Part shown: positions 1-5,109 of the stretch, in pieces
Layout: the number at the start of each line of letters is the position of its first letter
How positions within the stretch are numbered: the first letter of the stretch is position 1
NCBI GenBank assembly: GCA_030695285.1
Contig: JAUYTF010000208.1
Span: 1-5,109 of the forward strand
Source: Eubacteriales bacterium
GTDB lineage: Bacteria; Bacillota; Clostridia; Christensenellales; CAG-138
DNA length: 5,109 nt
Reading direction: 5' to 3'
Translations under genes and position numbers: made by a program
Notes under the pieces: model-generated
Databases searched by the model: none
Told to the model about the DNA's origin: nothing
Seen by the model: only the letters and a program-made list of their open reading frames with translations

Positions 1-543
1 GTGGCATTCTTCCCAGATCGGGGTTGCAGCGGCGTTTTTCAGCCCTTCGATAAAGCAATCAATCTTCTCACTCGAGATGCCTTCAAAATTATAGCCGACA
101 CTCATGTTGAACATGAATCCATCGGGACGTCCGAGGTCAAACTCCCAACTCATCAGCTTGAGCGCGTACCATGCCTTGACATATTCGTCAAACGCCTCCG
201 GTACGCGAAGTTCAGTCGACCATTCGACGTTATAGCACTCATCCTCGGCGAGGATGCAGGGCTTGGAGACGGGGAGGTCTTCGCCGTCCAGCGTCTGCAC
301 GGTTTTGAGCTCGAAAAAGCGGCAGCCAGCATAATAGGCCGCGACGAGGTTTTGCGTGAGCTGCGTCTGAGGGCCAGCTGCGGGGCCAAAAGGAGTCTCC
401 AGATGCTCGCCAAAGAGGTCTAGCATCTTGCCCTTTGGTGCGATATACGGGCGGCGAATGCCGAACACACTGCCCTGTTTGCGTTCTTCGAATATCCAAT
501 TCATCAATTCCGCAAAGGGAATGGGGGTCATACGGTCAGACAT
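1..543 (-). CDS. ygfK: YgfK-type FMN/Fe-S oxidoreductase, N-terminal part (runs off left edge)
   Basis: The minus strand is open from ATG at 543-541 to the window edge, giving 181 residues with no stop. AAGGAGG at 556-550 lies six bases upstream and fixes the start. The protein resembles my recollection of the E. coli YgfK N-terminus along its length: an early MTPIPFAELMNWIFEE stretch, TPFGPAAGPQTQLTQN near residues 50-65, RFFELKTVQTL near 75-85, AEDECYNVEWSTE near 99-111 and FNMSVGYNFEGI near 145-156. In the family this N-terminal part is a dihydroorotate-dehydrogenase-like flavin barrel, followed by Fe-S and NAD(P)/FAD domains related to the glutamate synthase small subunit. The full protein is about 1000 residues, so less than a fifth is here. 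It is often labelled putative selenate reductase subunit, but its context in anaerobes is purine / uric acid breakdown, probably as a cytoplasmic electron-transfer reductase. It lies 92 bases downstream of ssnA on the same strand, so cotranscription is likely. Identification is firm; the exact reaction is not. Confidence 0.93.
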   Translation of the reverse strand, partial: MSDRMTPIPFAELMNWIFEERKQGSVFGIRRPYIAPKGKMLDLFGEHLETPFGPAAGPQTQLTQNLVAAYYAGCRFFELKTVQTLDGEDLPVSKPCILAEDECYNVEWSTELRVPEAFDEYVKAWYALKLMSWEFDLGRPDGFMFNMSVGYNFEGISSEKIDCFIEGLKNAAATPIWEECH

Positions 544-635
544 GAAGTGCCTCCTTATTCCGATATCTTATCTGGCGGGCGAAAACCGTTCGGTTGTTAT
601 TCCAACGATACGTCTTCTATCAAGCGATCAGGGGA
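544..635 (-). other. ssnA-ygfK intergenic spacer
   Basis: This 92-base spacer lies between the ssnA stop and the ygfK start. It contains the ygfK Shine-Dalgarno sequence (556-550) and a small dyad AACC-GTTC-GGTT at 584-595. The dyad has only four stable base pairs and lacks a proper U-tract, so it is not a credible terminator. No well-spaced -35/-10 pair is visible on the minus strand; TTGATA occurs near the ssnA end but has no good -10 partner. The simplest reading is one ssnA-ygfK transcript. Confidence 0.5.
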
Positions 636-1964
636 TTAGCCGTTGATTGACTTCCAGAGCTTTGCTGCGCTCTTGCGGCACTCCTGCATGACAATCTTTT
701 CGTCAACAACCAGCACTTTGCGATCTTTCATGAGCACCTTGCCGTTGCAAACGGTGGTGACCACGCTGCGCCCGTTCATACCAAAGAGAATGTGTCCGTT
801 GACGTTGCCGCCATCCATCGGCGTGAGCGGGTCGTAATCGGTGACGATCACGTCTGCATAGGCTCCGGGTTTGAGCACGCCGAGCGGGCGCTGAAAGAAC
901 CTGCCCGCGATGCGAGGGTTGTTTTCAAAGAGCATGGCCGGTATTTCGCCCCAAGCCACGGTCGGGTCGCAGAGGTTGTGCTTGTGGATGATGTTGCCGA
1001 CTTTATAGCTTTCGATCATGTCGTTGGTGTAGCCGTCAGTGCCAAGCCCTAACAGAATTCCTTCTTCAAAGAGGCGGATCACGGGGCCGCAGCCGACCGC
1101 GTTGCCCATGTTGGATTCGGGGTTGTGCACGACCATCGTATTGGTCTCTTTGAGCAGCGCCATCTCGGCGGGGCTGACGTGAACGCAGTGGATCGCGAGC
1201 GTTTTTTCGCCGAGGATGCCGTTTTCAAATAGGCGCTCGACGATGCGATTGCCGTATTTCTTGAGAGAATCGATCTGATCGCCCGGGCCTTCGGCAACGT
1301 GGATGTGCGCTCCGGTGTATGCGGGCGTATGCTTTTTGCAGAGTGCAAGTGTCTCGTCCGAGAGGGTGAACGCTGCGTGCATACCCATCATACCCTTGAG
1401 CATGTCGCTCTCGTCTGCATTGGCTTTGAGGATCATGCGCTCGTTTTCCAGCACGGCTTCTATCATCTTTGCCTTGCCGTCGCGATCGGACACCTCATAG
1501 CAGAGGCTGGTGCGAACGCCGAGCTGTTTTGCAGCGTCCGCGATGGTGTCGAGGCTGCCGGGAACATCAAAGTAGCTCGCGTGATGGTCAAAGACCGTGG
1601 TCACGCCGTTTTTGATGCAGTCGATATAGACGGCCTGTGCGGAGAGGCTGTCGTTTTCTTTCGTGAGCAGGCGGTCGATCTTCCACCACATGCCTTCGAG
1701 GATATCGTTAAAATTGCTTGGGTTATAGCCTTGAATGGAAAGCCCACGCGCAAACGCGCTGTAGATGTGGTTGTGCGTGTTGATCATACCGGGCATGATC
1801 ACACCGCCGTCGGCATCGATCCACTCTGCTTGCGGGTATTTCTGCTTTAAGGCAGCGGTTTCGCCGACTTCCAAAATGAGGTTGCCTTCGATAGCGACCG
1901 AGCCGTTTTCGATATATTTGCCTTGATCTCTAGTGACGAGCCGACCGTTTCCAATTAAAAGCAT
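636..1964 (-). CDS. ssnA: SsnA, putative metal-dependent aminohydrolase
   Basis: This 442-residue protein belongs to the amidohydrolase superfamily (ATZ/TRZ, cytosine-deaminase-like branch) and matches E. coli SsnA in length and motifs. Visible metal-site features are HxH at H64/H66 (NTHNH) in strand 1 of the barrel, HxxE at H222-E225 (AHIHVAEG), a histidine of the HCVH segment (H259/H262), and D310 in GLGTDG. SsnA-like signatures are WWKIDRLL near 93-100, DHHAS near 126-130, HNPESNMGNAVG near 280-291 and GHILFGMNG near 390-398. The family hydrolyses C-N bonds (deamination or ring opening), usually with one divalent metal. Substrate unproven; the ygfK partnership and reports on gut anaerobes point to an intermediate of uric acid / purine degradation. 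No signal peptide, so cytoplasmic. AAGGGAGA at 1980-1973 precedes the ATG by nine bases. Here ssnA precedes ygfK, whereas in E. coli ygfK lies upstream of ssnA. Guanine deaminase or chlorohydrolase labels are less likely. Confidence 0.92.
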   Translation of the reverse strand: MLLIGNGRLVTRDQGKYIENGSVAIEGNLILEVGETAALKQKYPQAEWIDADGGVIMPGMINTHNHIYSAFARGLSIQGYNPSNFNDILEGMWWKIDRLLTKENDSLSAQAVYIDCIKNGVTTVFDHHASYFDVPGSLDTIADAAKQLGVRTSLCYEVSDRDGKAKMIEAVLENERMILKANADESDMLKGMMGMHAAFTLSDETLALCKKHTPAYTGAHIHVAEGPGDQIDSLKKYGNRIVERLFENGILGEKTLAIHCVHVSPAEMALLKETNTMVVHNPESNMGNAVGCGPVIRLFEEGILLGLGTDGYTNDMIESYKVGNIIHKHNLCDPTVAWGEIPAMLFENNPRIAGRFFQRPLGVLKPGAYADVIVTDYDPLTPMDGGNVNGHILFGMNGRSVVTTVCNGKVLMKDRKVLVVDEKIVMQECRKSAAKLWKSING

Positions 1965-1991
1965 GGGTGTTGTCTCCCTTCGCGATATGCA

Positions 1992-2022
1992 ATTATAAGA
2001 TCTTGAAACTGCAGAATGACAA
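1992..2022 (-). promoter_or_regulatory. Candidate sigma-A promoter for ssnA-ygfK
   Basis: On the minus strand TTGTCA (2022-2017, one mismatch to TTGACA) and a perfect TATAAT (1997-1992) are separated by 19 bases, slightly longer than ideal. Transcription would start near 1985, giving a leader of about 20 nucleotides that holds just the ssnA Shine-Dalgarno sequence. The perfect -10 and short leader argue for it; the long spacer suggests modest strength or need for an activator. Confidence 0.55.
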
Positions 2023-2031
2023 ACATATTAT
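2003..2031 (+). promoter_or_regulatory. Candidate sigma-A promoter for the PLP-enzyme gene
   Basis: TTGAAA (2003-2008) and TATTAT (2026-2031) each match consensus at five of six positions and are 17 bases apart, the optimal spacing. Transcription would start near 2038, leaving a leader of about 180 nucleotides before the ATG at 2217, long enough to hold regulation. Its -35 lies inside the spacer of the opposing ssnA promoter, and an AAGATCTT palindrome (1997-2004) sits at the junction. Confidence 0.5.
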
Positions 2032-2101
2032 ACTATACCGTCTAAATGCGGCGCAATACGAGCGGGCGATAATATACAAAAATATTTCGGGCACAATAAT
2101 T

Positions 2102-2131
2102 TTGTTCAGCAAAAACTTTTTACTGTACAAT
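2102..2131 (+). promoter_or_regulatory. Possible second, proximal promoter for the PLP-enzyme gene
   Basis: TTGTTC (2102-2107) and TACAAT (2126-2131) are 18 bases apart. The -10 is good and the -35 is weak (TTG only). The wording resembles the promoter ahead of the downstream lipoprotein gene (TTGTTT, TACAAT). A small dyad TTTTG-N5-CAAAA (2100-2114) overlaps the -35. This is a weaker alternative to the 2003-2031 promoter, or an addition to it. Confidence 0.25.
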
Positions 2132-2139
2132 TTGTAAAA
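2118..2139. repeat. Inverted repeat TTTTAC-N10-GTAAAA, possible operator
   Basis: Perfect six-base arms at 2118-2123 and 2134-2139 enclose a ten-base centre that itself starts with the palindrome TGTACA (2124-2129). The arm centres are 16 bases apart, about one and a half helical turns. The repeat lies in the leader of the distal promoter and overlaps the -10 of the possible proximal one, a suitable position for a repressor. In AT-rich DNA such a repeat can arise by chance. Confidence 0.3.
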
Positions 2140-2164
2140 TCCAATGTATGATGATTTATATCGC

Positions 2165-2180
2165 GCGGCGCGTCTGCCGC
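2165..2180 (+). other. Small GC-rich leader hairpin
   Basis: GCGGC (2165-2169) pairs with GCCGC (2176-2180) around a six-base loop, in otherwise AT-rich leader DNA 25 bases before the Shine-Dalgarno sequence. On the plus strand it is followed by six A residues, so it is not a terminator for that direction. It could modestly affect translation of the PLP-enzyme mRNA or have no role. Confidence 0.25.
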
Positions 2181-2205
2181 AAAAAATACGAAAGAAGCAA
2201 CAATT

Positions 2206-2209
2206 GGAG
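2206..2209 (+). promoter_or_regulatory. Shine-Dalgarno GGAG that decides the PLP-enzyme start
   Basis: GGAG sits seven bases before ATG 2217. A longer in-frame reading from ATG 2148 would add 23 residues, but it has no Shine-Dalgarno sequence and would place a basic tail before the zinc-ribbon domain. The start at 2217 is therefore preferred. Confidence 0.75.
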
Positions 2210-2216
2210 TGTTCTT

Positions 2217-3452
2217 ATGAAGCGCATTGCAGGCTATCGCTGTACAATTTGCGGAAAGGAATACCCGTTCGGCCCCGAACTGATGACCTGTCCATCCTGC
2301 GGAGAAAAGGGCATTCTGGACATCGTATACGACTATTCCGAAGTTAAATCTGTTTTTTCCATAGAATCGCTCAAAAAAGACAACGACAACAGCATGTGGC
2401 GCTATCGCGCTCTGATGCCGCTTCGAGGCGAAGGGCTTTCGGATTTCTTGCGCATCGGCTGGACACCGCTTTATCGCTCCCTGCGGCTTGGCCGCCAACT
2501 GGGGGTGGAGACGCTCTTTATCAAAGATGACGGGTTAAACCCCACCGGTTCGCTCAAAGACCGCGCAAGCGGCGTTGCAGTCGCCAAAGCGATCGAGCTG
2601 GGGTACGACACGATCAGCTGCTCTTCAACAGGAAACGCTGCCAGCTCCTGCGCGGGAAATGCCGCACGCATGGGGCTCAAGACCGTGATCTTCGTGCCGG
2701 AGCGCGCGCCGCTGGGCAAAGTGGCGCAGCTGCTGATTTTCGGCGCAAACGTCGTCTCCGTCAAAGGCGACTATCGCCAGACGTTTGAACTGAGCAAGGC
2801 CGCTATTGAGAAATGGGGCTTTTACAACCGCAATGCGGGCATCAACCCCGTGATGACGGAAGGGAAGAAGACGGTCGCTCTGGAGATTGCAGAGCAGCTC
2901 AACTGGAATCCCACCGACTGGGTTGCCGTTTCGGTTGGCGACGGTTGCACCATCGGCGGCGTGTACAGCGGTTTTTATGATCTTCTCATGCTCGGCATGA
3001 TCGATCGCATCCCGAGAATCCTCGGTGTGCAGTCCACCGGTTGTTGCCCGTTTGTTGACGCGAATCACACGGACGGCATCCTCAAACCCACGCTGGAGAA
3101 CACACTGGCAGACAGCATCGCCGTGGGCGTTCCGCGCAACCCCGTCAAGGCGCAGCGCGCGGTGCGGGATAGCAACGGCGCATGGATCGCCGTTTCAGAT
3201 GATGACATCCTGGACGCGATGCGCCTGCTCGGCAGAACGGAAGGCGTGTTCGGTGAACCTGCGGGCGTGACCGCGATGGCGGGCGTGAAAGTCGCAGTTG
3301 CAACCGACATCATCAAGCCGCATGAAAGCGTGACCGTCGTCTCGACCGGCAGCGGACTTAAGGATGTCAAAAATGCCATGCTGGCAGCGGGCGAGCCTTT
3401 CAAATGCGAGCCTGACATCATAGCCCTGGAGGCAAGCGGCAGAATTCGATAA
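2217..3452 (+). CDS. PLP-dependent threonine-synthase-family enzyme with N-terminal zinc ribbon
   Basis: This is a 411-residue fold-type II PLP enzyme. Residues 1-30 carry CxxC (C9, C12) and CxxC (C25, C28), a rubredoxin-like zinc ribbon found in many shorter bacterial and archaeal threonine synthase homologues. The catalytic part shows NPTGSLKDRAS near 108-118, where K114 should form the internal aldimine. It also has the substrate/cofactor loop SSTGNAASS (136-144), a glycine-rich VGDGCTIGG segment (240-248) and a C-terminal STGSGLKD (377-384). Threonine synthase converts O-phosphohomoserine to threonine and phosphate; relatives in this fold are ammonia-lyases, cysteate synthase and diaminopropionate ammonia-lyase. 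No hom or thrB gene is visible. The gene is divergent from ssnA-ygfK, a set that elsewhere includes the PLP lyase YgeX, so a catabolic lyase role is plausible but unproven. The SLKDR lysine motif is of threonine-synthase type, so I give no symbol. It is probably cytoplasmic. No terminator is seen directly after it. Confidence 0.88.
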   Translation: MKRIAGYRCTICGKEYPFGPELMTCPSCGEKGILDIVYDYSEVKSVFSIESLKKDNDNSMWRYRALMPLRGEGLSDFLRIGWTPLYRSLRLGRQLGVETLFIKDDGLNPTGSLKDRASGVAVAKAIELGYDTISCSSTGNAASSCAGNAARMGLKTVIFVPERAPLGKVAQLLIFGANVVSVKGDYRQTFELSKAAIEKWGFYNRNAGINPVMTEGKKTVALEIAEQLNWNPTDWVAVSVGDGCTIGGVYSGFYDLLMLGMIDRIPRILGVQSTGCCPFVDANHTDGILKPTLENTLADSIAVGVPRNPVKAQRAVRDSNGAWIAVSDDDILDAMRLLGRTEGVFGEPAGVTAMAGVKVAVATDIIKPHESVTVVSTGSGLKDVKNAMLAAGEPFKCEPDIIALEASGRIR

Positions 3453-3595
3453 CGCCGATCCTGCGCGTGACAACGAAACGACAGCAGCAAAATCCGCCGG
3501 ATACAAATAAGTAGCAAAAATCTAATTGGCTCACGAGGACAAATTTCATCTGAACATGCATGAAGTCGCAGACCGGTGGATGGGTAAACGCCCGA

Positions 3596-3619
3596 TTCTC
3601 TGGCAAATTCTCCGGCAAA
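3596..3619 (+). repeat. 12-base tandem repeat, two copies
   Basis: TTCTCTGGCAAA (3596-3607) is followed directly by TTCTCCGGCAAA (3608-3619), matching at 11 of 12 positions. Read in the frame of the small ORF at 3560-3622 it encodes FSGK twice just before the stop. The period is close to one helical turn, so it could be a pair of protein binding sites, or a slippage duplication. Confidence 0.5.
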
Positions 3620-3696
3620 TAAGACCAACACAAAATTGATTTGGTATAGTATTTCATTTTATTGTTATTGAAACCAAAAATAGTTCCCGAAAAAGG

Positions 3697-3725
3697 TTGT
3701 TTCACCAGATGACTGGTGCTACAAT
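3697..3725 (+). promoter_or_regulatory. Promoter of the BMP lipoprotein gene with operator-like palindrome in the spacer
   Basis: TTGTTT (3697-3702) and TACAAT (3720-3725) are exactly 17 bases apart, and TGC (3717-3719) directly before the -10 makes an extended -10 element. Start would be near 3732, about 20 bases before the ATG, with AGGAGG (3741-3746) between. The spacer is almost filled by a perfect dyad, CACCAG (3703-3708), ATGA, CTGGTG (3713-3718). A protein bound there would lie between the two promoter elements, so the lipoprotein gene is probably independently regulated. The 17-base spacer is shorter than the 19-20 bases usual for MerR-type activation, which favours repression. Confidence 0.6.
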
Positions 3726-3752
3726 AAATCAAAATTCAGTAGGAGGAAAATC

Positions 3753-4946
3753 ATGAAAAAGATCATTGCTCTTCTTGTAGTCCTAGCGATGGTATTCGCT
3801 ATGGTCGCTTGCGCAGGCCCCGCGCCCAGTTCCAAAGACTTGAAGATCGGCGCGATCCTCGTCCACGACGCGAACACAGGTTATGATGCCGCACACATCG
3901 ACGGCATCACGGCCGGCGCAGAAGCCGCTGGCATCCCCGCCGACAGCATTATCTGGAAGTACAACGTTTCGGAAGATGAGAGCTGCTATGATACGGCGAT
4001 CGACCTCGTCGAGCAGGGTTGCAAGTATATCTTCTCGAACAGCTATGGCCATCAGTCTTACATGCAGCTGGCTGCTTCCGAAAACCCGGAAGTGACCTTC
4101 GTCTCCATGACGGGCGACGGTGCTGCGCTGAGCGGCCTGCCGAACTTCAAAAACGCGTTCCCGCATACCTATGAGTCCCGCTACGTGTCCGGCGTCGTCG
4201 CTGGCATGAAGCTCAAAGAGCTCATGGATGCAGGTACCGTCACCGATGCCTACATCGGCTATGTCGGCGCTTTCCCGTATGCTGAAGTGGTTAGCGGTTA
4301 CACCGCGTTCTTCCTCGGCATCCAGAGCATCGTTCCGTCCGCCCATATGGACGTGATCTACACGAACTCTTGGTATGACCCGACCGCAGAAGCCGAAGCG
4401 GCCAATGCCTTGATGGCCAAAGGCGCGCACATCATCGGTCAGCATGCTGACTCCACCGGCGCACCGGGCGCAGTCCAGACCGCTCTGGATGCAGGCTCCG
4501 CCGTGTATTGCATCGGCTACAACATCGACATGCTCGCTTCTGCCCCGACCGCTGCGCTGACCTCTGCGCAGAACAACTGGGCATCGTACTACACCTATGC
4601 CTTCAAAGCCGCTCTGGCTGGTGAAGAGATCATGACCGACTGGTCCCAAGGCTATGCCGCCGGCGCGAACATGATTTCGCCGCTCGGCCCGAGCGTTGCC
4701 GCTGGCACCGCCGAGAAGGTTGCCGAAGTCGAAGCTGCCATCATTGCCGGCACGCTAAACATCTTTGACACCGCAACATTCACCGTTGGCGGCGCGCCTG
4801 TCACGTCTTACCTCGCCATCGATACCGACGGCGACTGGGTTGGCGACACCGGCGAAGCCATCGAAAACGGCATCTTCTACGAGTCCAAGCTCCGCAGCGC
4901 GCCGTACTTCGGTATGCGCATTGACGGCATTACCGAACTGAGCTAA
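3753..4946 (+). CDS. BMP-family ABC transporter substrate-binding lipoprotein
   Basis: This 397-residue exported lipoprotein begins with lysines at 2-3, a hydrophobic stretch to about residue 19, and a lipobox MVAC with the lipidated cysteine at C20. AGGAGG six bases before the ATG fixes the start. The mature part starts with the strand KIGAILVHD (31-39) of a type I periplasmic-binding fold. BMP-type signatures include RYVSGVVAGM (143-152), GYVGAFPYAEVVSGYTAF (169-186), NSWYDPTAEAEAA (205-217) and GAHIIGQHADSTG (224-236). Characterised relatives (PnrA, BmpA, Med-like proteins) bind nucleosides or purine-type ligands and deliver them to an ABC importer at the outer face of the membrane. The ATPase and permease genes would be expected to the right, beyond the window. 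Given ssnA and ygfK nearby, a purine, urate or related ligand is a reasonable inference, but binding residues cannot be read with certainty. It has its own promoter and a 3' hairpin, fitting higher expression of the binding protein than of the rest of a transporter. Confidence 0.9.
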   Translation: MKKIIALLVVLAMVFAMVACAGPAPSSKDLKIGAILVHDANTGYDAAHIDGITAGAEAAGIPADSIIWKYNVSEDESCYDTAIDLVEQGCKYIFSNSYGHQSYMQLAASENPEVTFVSMTGDGAALSGLPNFKNAFPHTYESRYVSGVVAGMKLKELMDAGTVTDAYIGYVGAFPYAEVVSGYTAFFLGIQSIVPSAHMDVIYTNSWYDPTAEAEAANALMAKGAHIIGQHADSTGAPGAVQTALDAGSAVYCIGYNIDMLASAPTAALTSAQNNWASYYTYAFKAALAGEEIMTDWSQGYAAGANMISPLGPSVAAGTAEKVAEVEAAIIAGTLNIFDTATFTVGGAPVTSYLAIDTDGDWVGDTGEAIENGIFYESKLRSAPYFGMRIDGITELS

Positions 4947-4973
4947 AAAATCGTTGCCGTAAGGTTGACGAGA

Positions 4974-5007
4974 GCAAAGGGGGAACGGCTTTTCGTTTCC
5001 CCTTTGC
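4974..5007 (+). other. Long stem-loop after the lipoprotein gene, no U-tract
   Basis: Fourteen paired positions (4974-4987 with 4994-5007) enclose the six-base loop GCTTTT; only one pair is a G-U wobble. The stem is GC-rich at its centre and starts 27 bases after the stop codon. It is followed by AATAACCAAATATT rather than a T run, so it does not look like a standard rho-independent terminator. It fits a 3' stabilising structure that protects the binding-protein mRNA, as known for other binding-protein genes in transporter operons. Confidence 0.6.
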
Positions 5008-5035
5008 AATAACCAAATATTACATTTGCTCGATG

Positions 5036-5061
5036 GAGAGTGGTAGCGCCGCTCTCTTTTT
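5036..5061 (+). terminator. Rho-independent terminator
   Basis: GAGAGTGG (5036-5043) pairs with CCGCTCTC (5049-5056), with one U-G wobble and a five-base loop TAGCG, and is followed directly by TTTTT (5057-5061). This is a standard intrinsic terminator shape. It would end the lipoprotein transcript, fully or in part if transporter genes continue downstream. The remaining 48 bases to the window end contain no feature I can support. Confidence 0.7.
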
Positions 5062-5109
5062 GCGTATGGCTGAACACAGATTTTTTATTTCGCCTGGAAT
5101 CGTACGTTT

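Larger units (their letters stand above)
3453..3752 (+). other. 300-base gap between PLP-enzyme and lipoprotein genes
   Basis: I see no convincing gene here. The left half has GC content close to the coding regions and holds a dyad ATCCG-C-CGGAT (3492-3502), whose one-base centre rules out a terminator. It also has a 12-base tandem repeat at 3596-3619 and a 20-codon ORF (3560-3622) that lacks a well-placed ribosome binding site. The right half (from about 3620) turns AT-rich. It contains a possible extended -10 (TGgTATAGT, 3642-3650) without a recognisable -35, then the better promoter at 3697-3725 and the AGGAGG at 3741-3746. No recognisable riboswitch or tRNA was found by eye. Confidence 0.5.

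Noticed and set aside
1..423. Plus-strand open frame of 140 codons at the left edge
   Set aside because: It is antisense to ygfK, which gives a clear family match on the minus strand; the plus-strand product resembles nothing I recognise.
584..595. AACC-GTTC-GGTT dyad between ssnA and ygfK, considered as a terminator
   Set aside because: It has only four stable pairs and a weak T stretch, so it is unlikely to separate the two genes transcriptionally.
1299..1850. Plus-strand open frame of 183 codons
   Set aside because: It lies fully antisense to the conserved barrel region of ssnA and has no Shine-Dalgarno sequence or recognisable motif.
2148..2216. Upstream in-frame ATG extending the PLP enzyme by 23 residues
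   Set aside because: No Shine-Dalgarno sequence precedes it, whereas GGAG at 2206-2209 is well placed for ATG 2217 directly before the zinc ribbon.
1965..2216. Possible purine or other riboswitch in the divergent region or the 3453-3752 gap
   Set aside because: I could not find a recognisable aptamer core by eye; a covariance-model search of both regions would settle it.
3492..3502. Palindrome ATCCG-C-CGGAT after the PLP-enzyme gene, considered as a terminator
   Set aside because: The one-base centre cannot form a hairpin loop with full arms and there is no T run after it.
3065..3631. Minus-strand open frame of 188 codons
   Set aside because: It is mostly antisense to the C-terminal half of the PLP enzyme; the protein is low-complexity and unlike any family I know.
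3783..4649. Minus-strand open frame of 288 codons
   Set aside because: It is a long antisense frame within the lipoprotein gene, explained by GC-rich codon use; the sense strand carries a signal peptide, lipobox and BMP motifs.

Overview
The window looks like chromosomal DNA from an anaerobic, moderately GC-rich Firmicute (Clostridia-like). The basis is the strong AGGAGG-type ribosome binding sites, a Clostridia-style lipoprotein signal peptide, AT-rich sigma-A-type promoters between GC-richer genes, and genes typical of the anaerobic purine / molybdenum-hydroxylase neighbourhood. The taxonomic placement is inference. No RNA gene, CRISPR array or mobile element is visible.

Layout. The left part (1-1964) is a minus-strand unit: ssnA (metal-dependent aminohydrolase, complete) followed 92 bases later by ygfK, whose first 181 codons run off the left edge of the window. 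A 252-base AT-rich divergent region (1965-2216) holds back-to-back promoters whose elements interleave. It reads rightward into a PLP-dependent threonine-synthase-family enzyme (2217-3452) with an N-terminal four-cysteine zinc ribbon. After a 300-base gap with a tandem repeat and a well-formed promoter comes a BMP-family (Med/PnrA-like) ABC-transporter substrate-binding lipoprotein (3753-4946). It is followed by a long perfect hairpin without a U-tract and then a convincing rho-independent terminator (5036-5061). The last 48 bases hold nothing I can assign.

How the genes may fit together. ssnA and ygfK belong to the gene set known from the E. coli xdhD-ssnA-ygfK region, and from gut anaerobes where ygeX, ygeY, ygeW, ygfK, ssnA, hyuA and xdh genes have been reported to support anaerobic uric acid / purine breakdown. 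The BMP lipoprotein belongs to a family whose characterised members often bind nucleosides or purine-like ligands, so it could bring in the substrate. The PLP enzyme sits where a ygeX-type ammonia-lyase might be expected but has a threonine-synthase-type active site. It may be a lyase acting late in the pathway, or an unrelated threonine synthase. That role is the most interesting open question in the window, and it is inference from context only.
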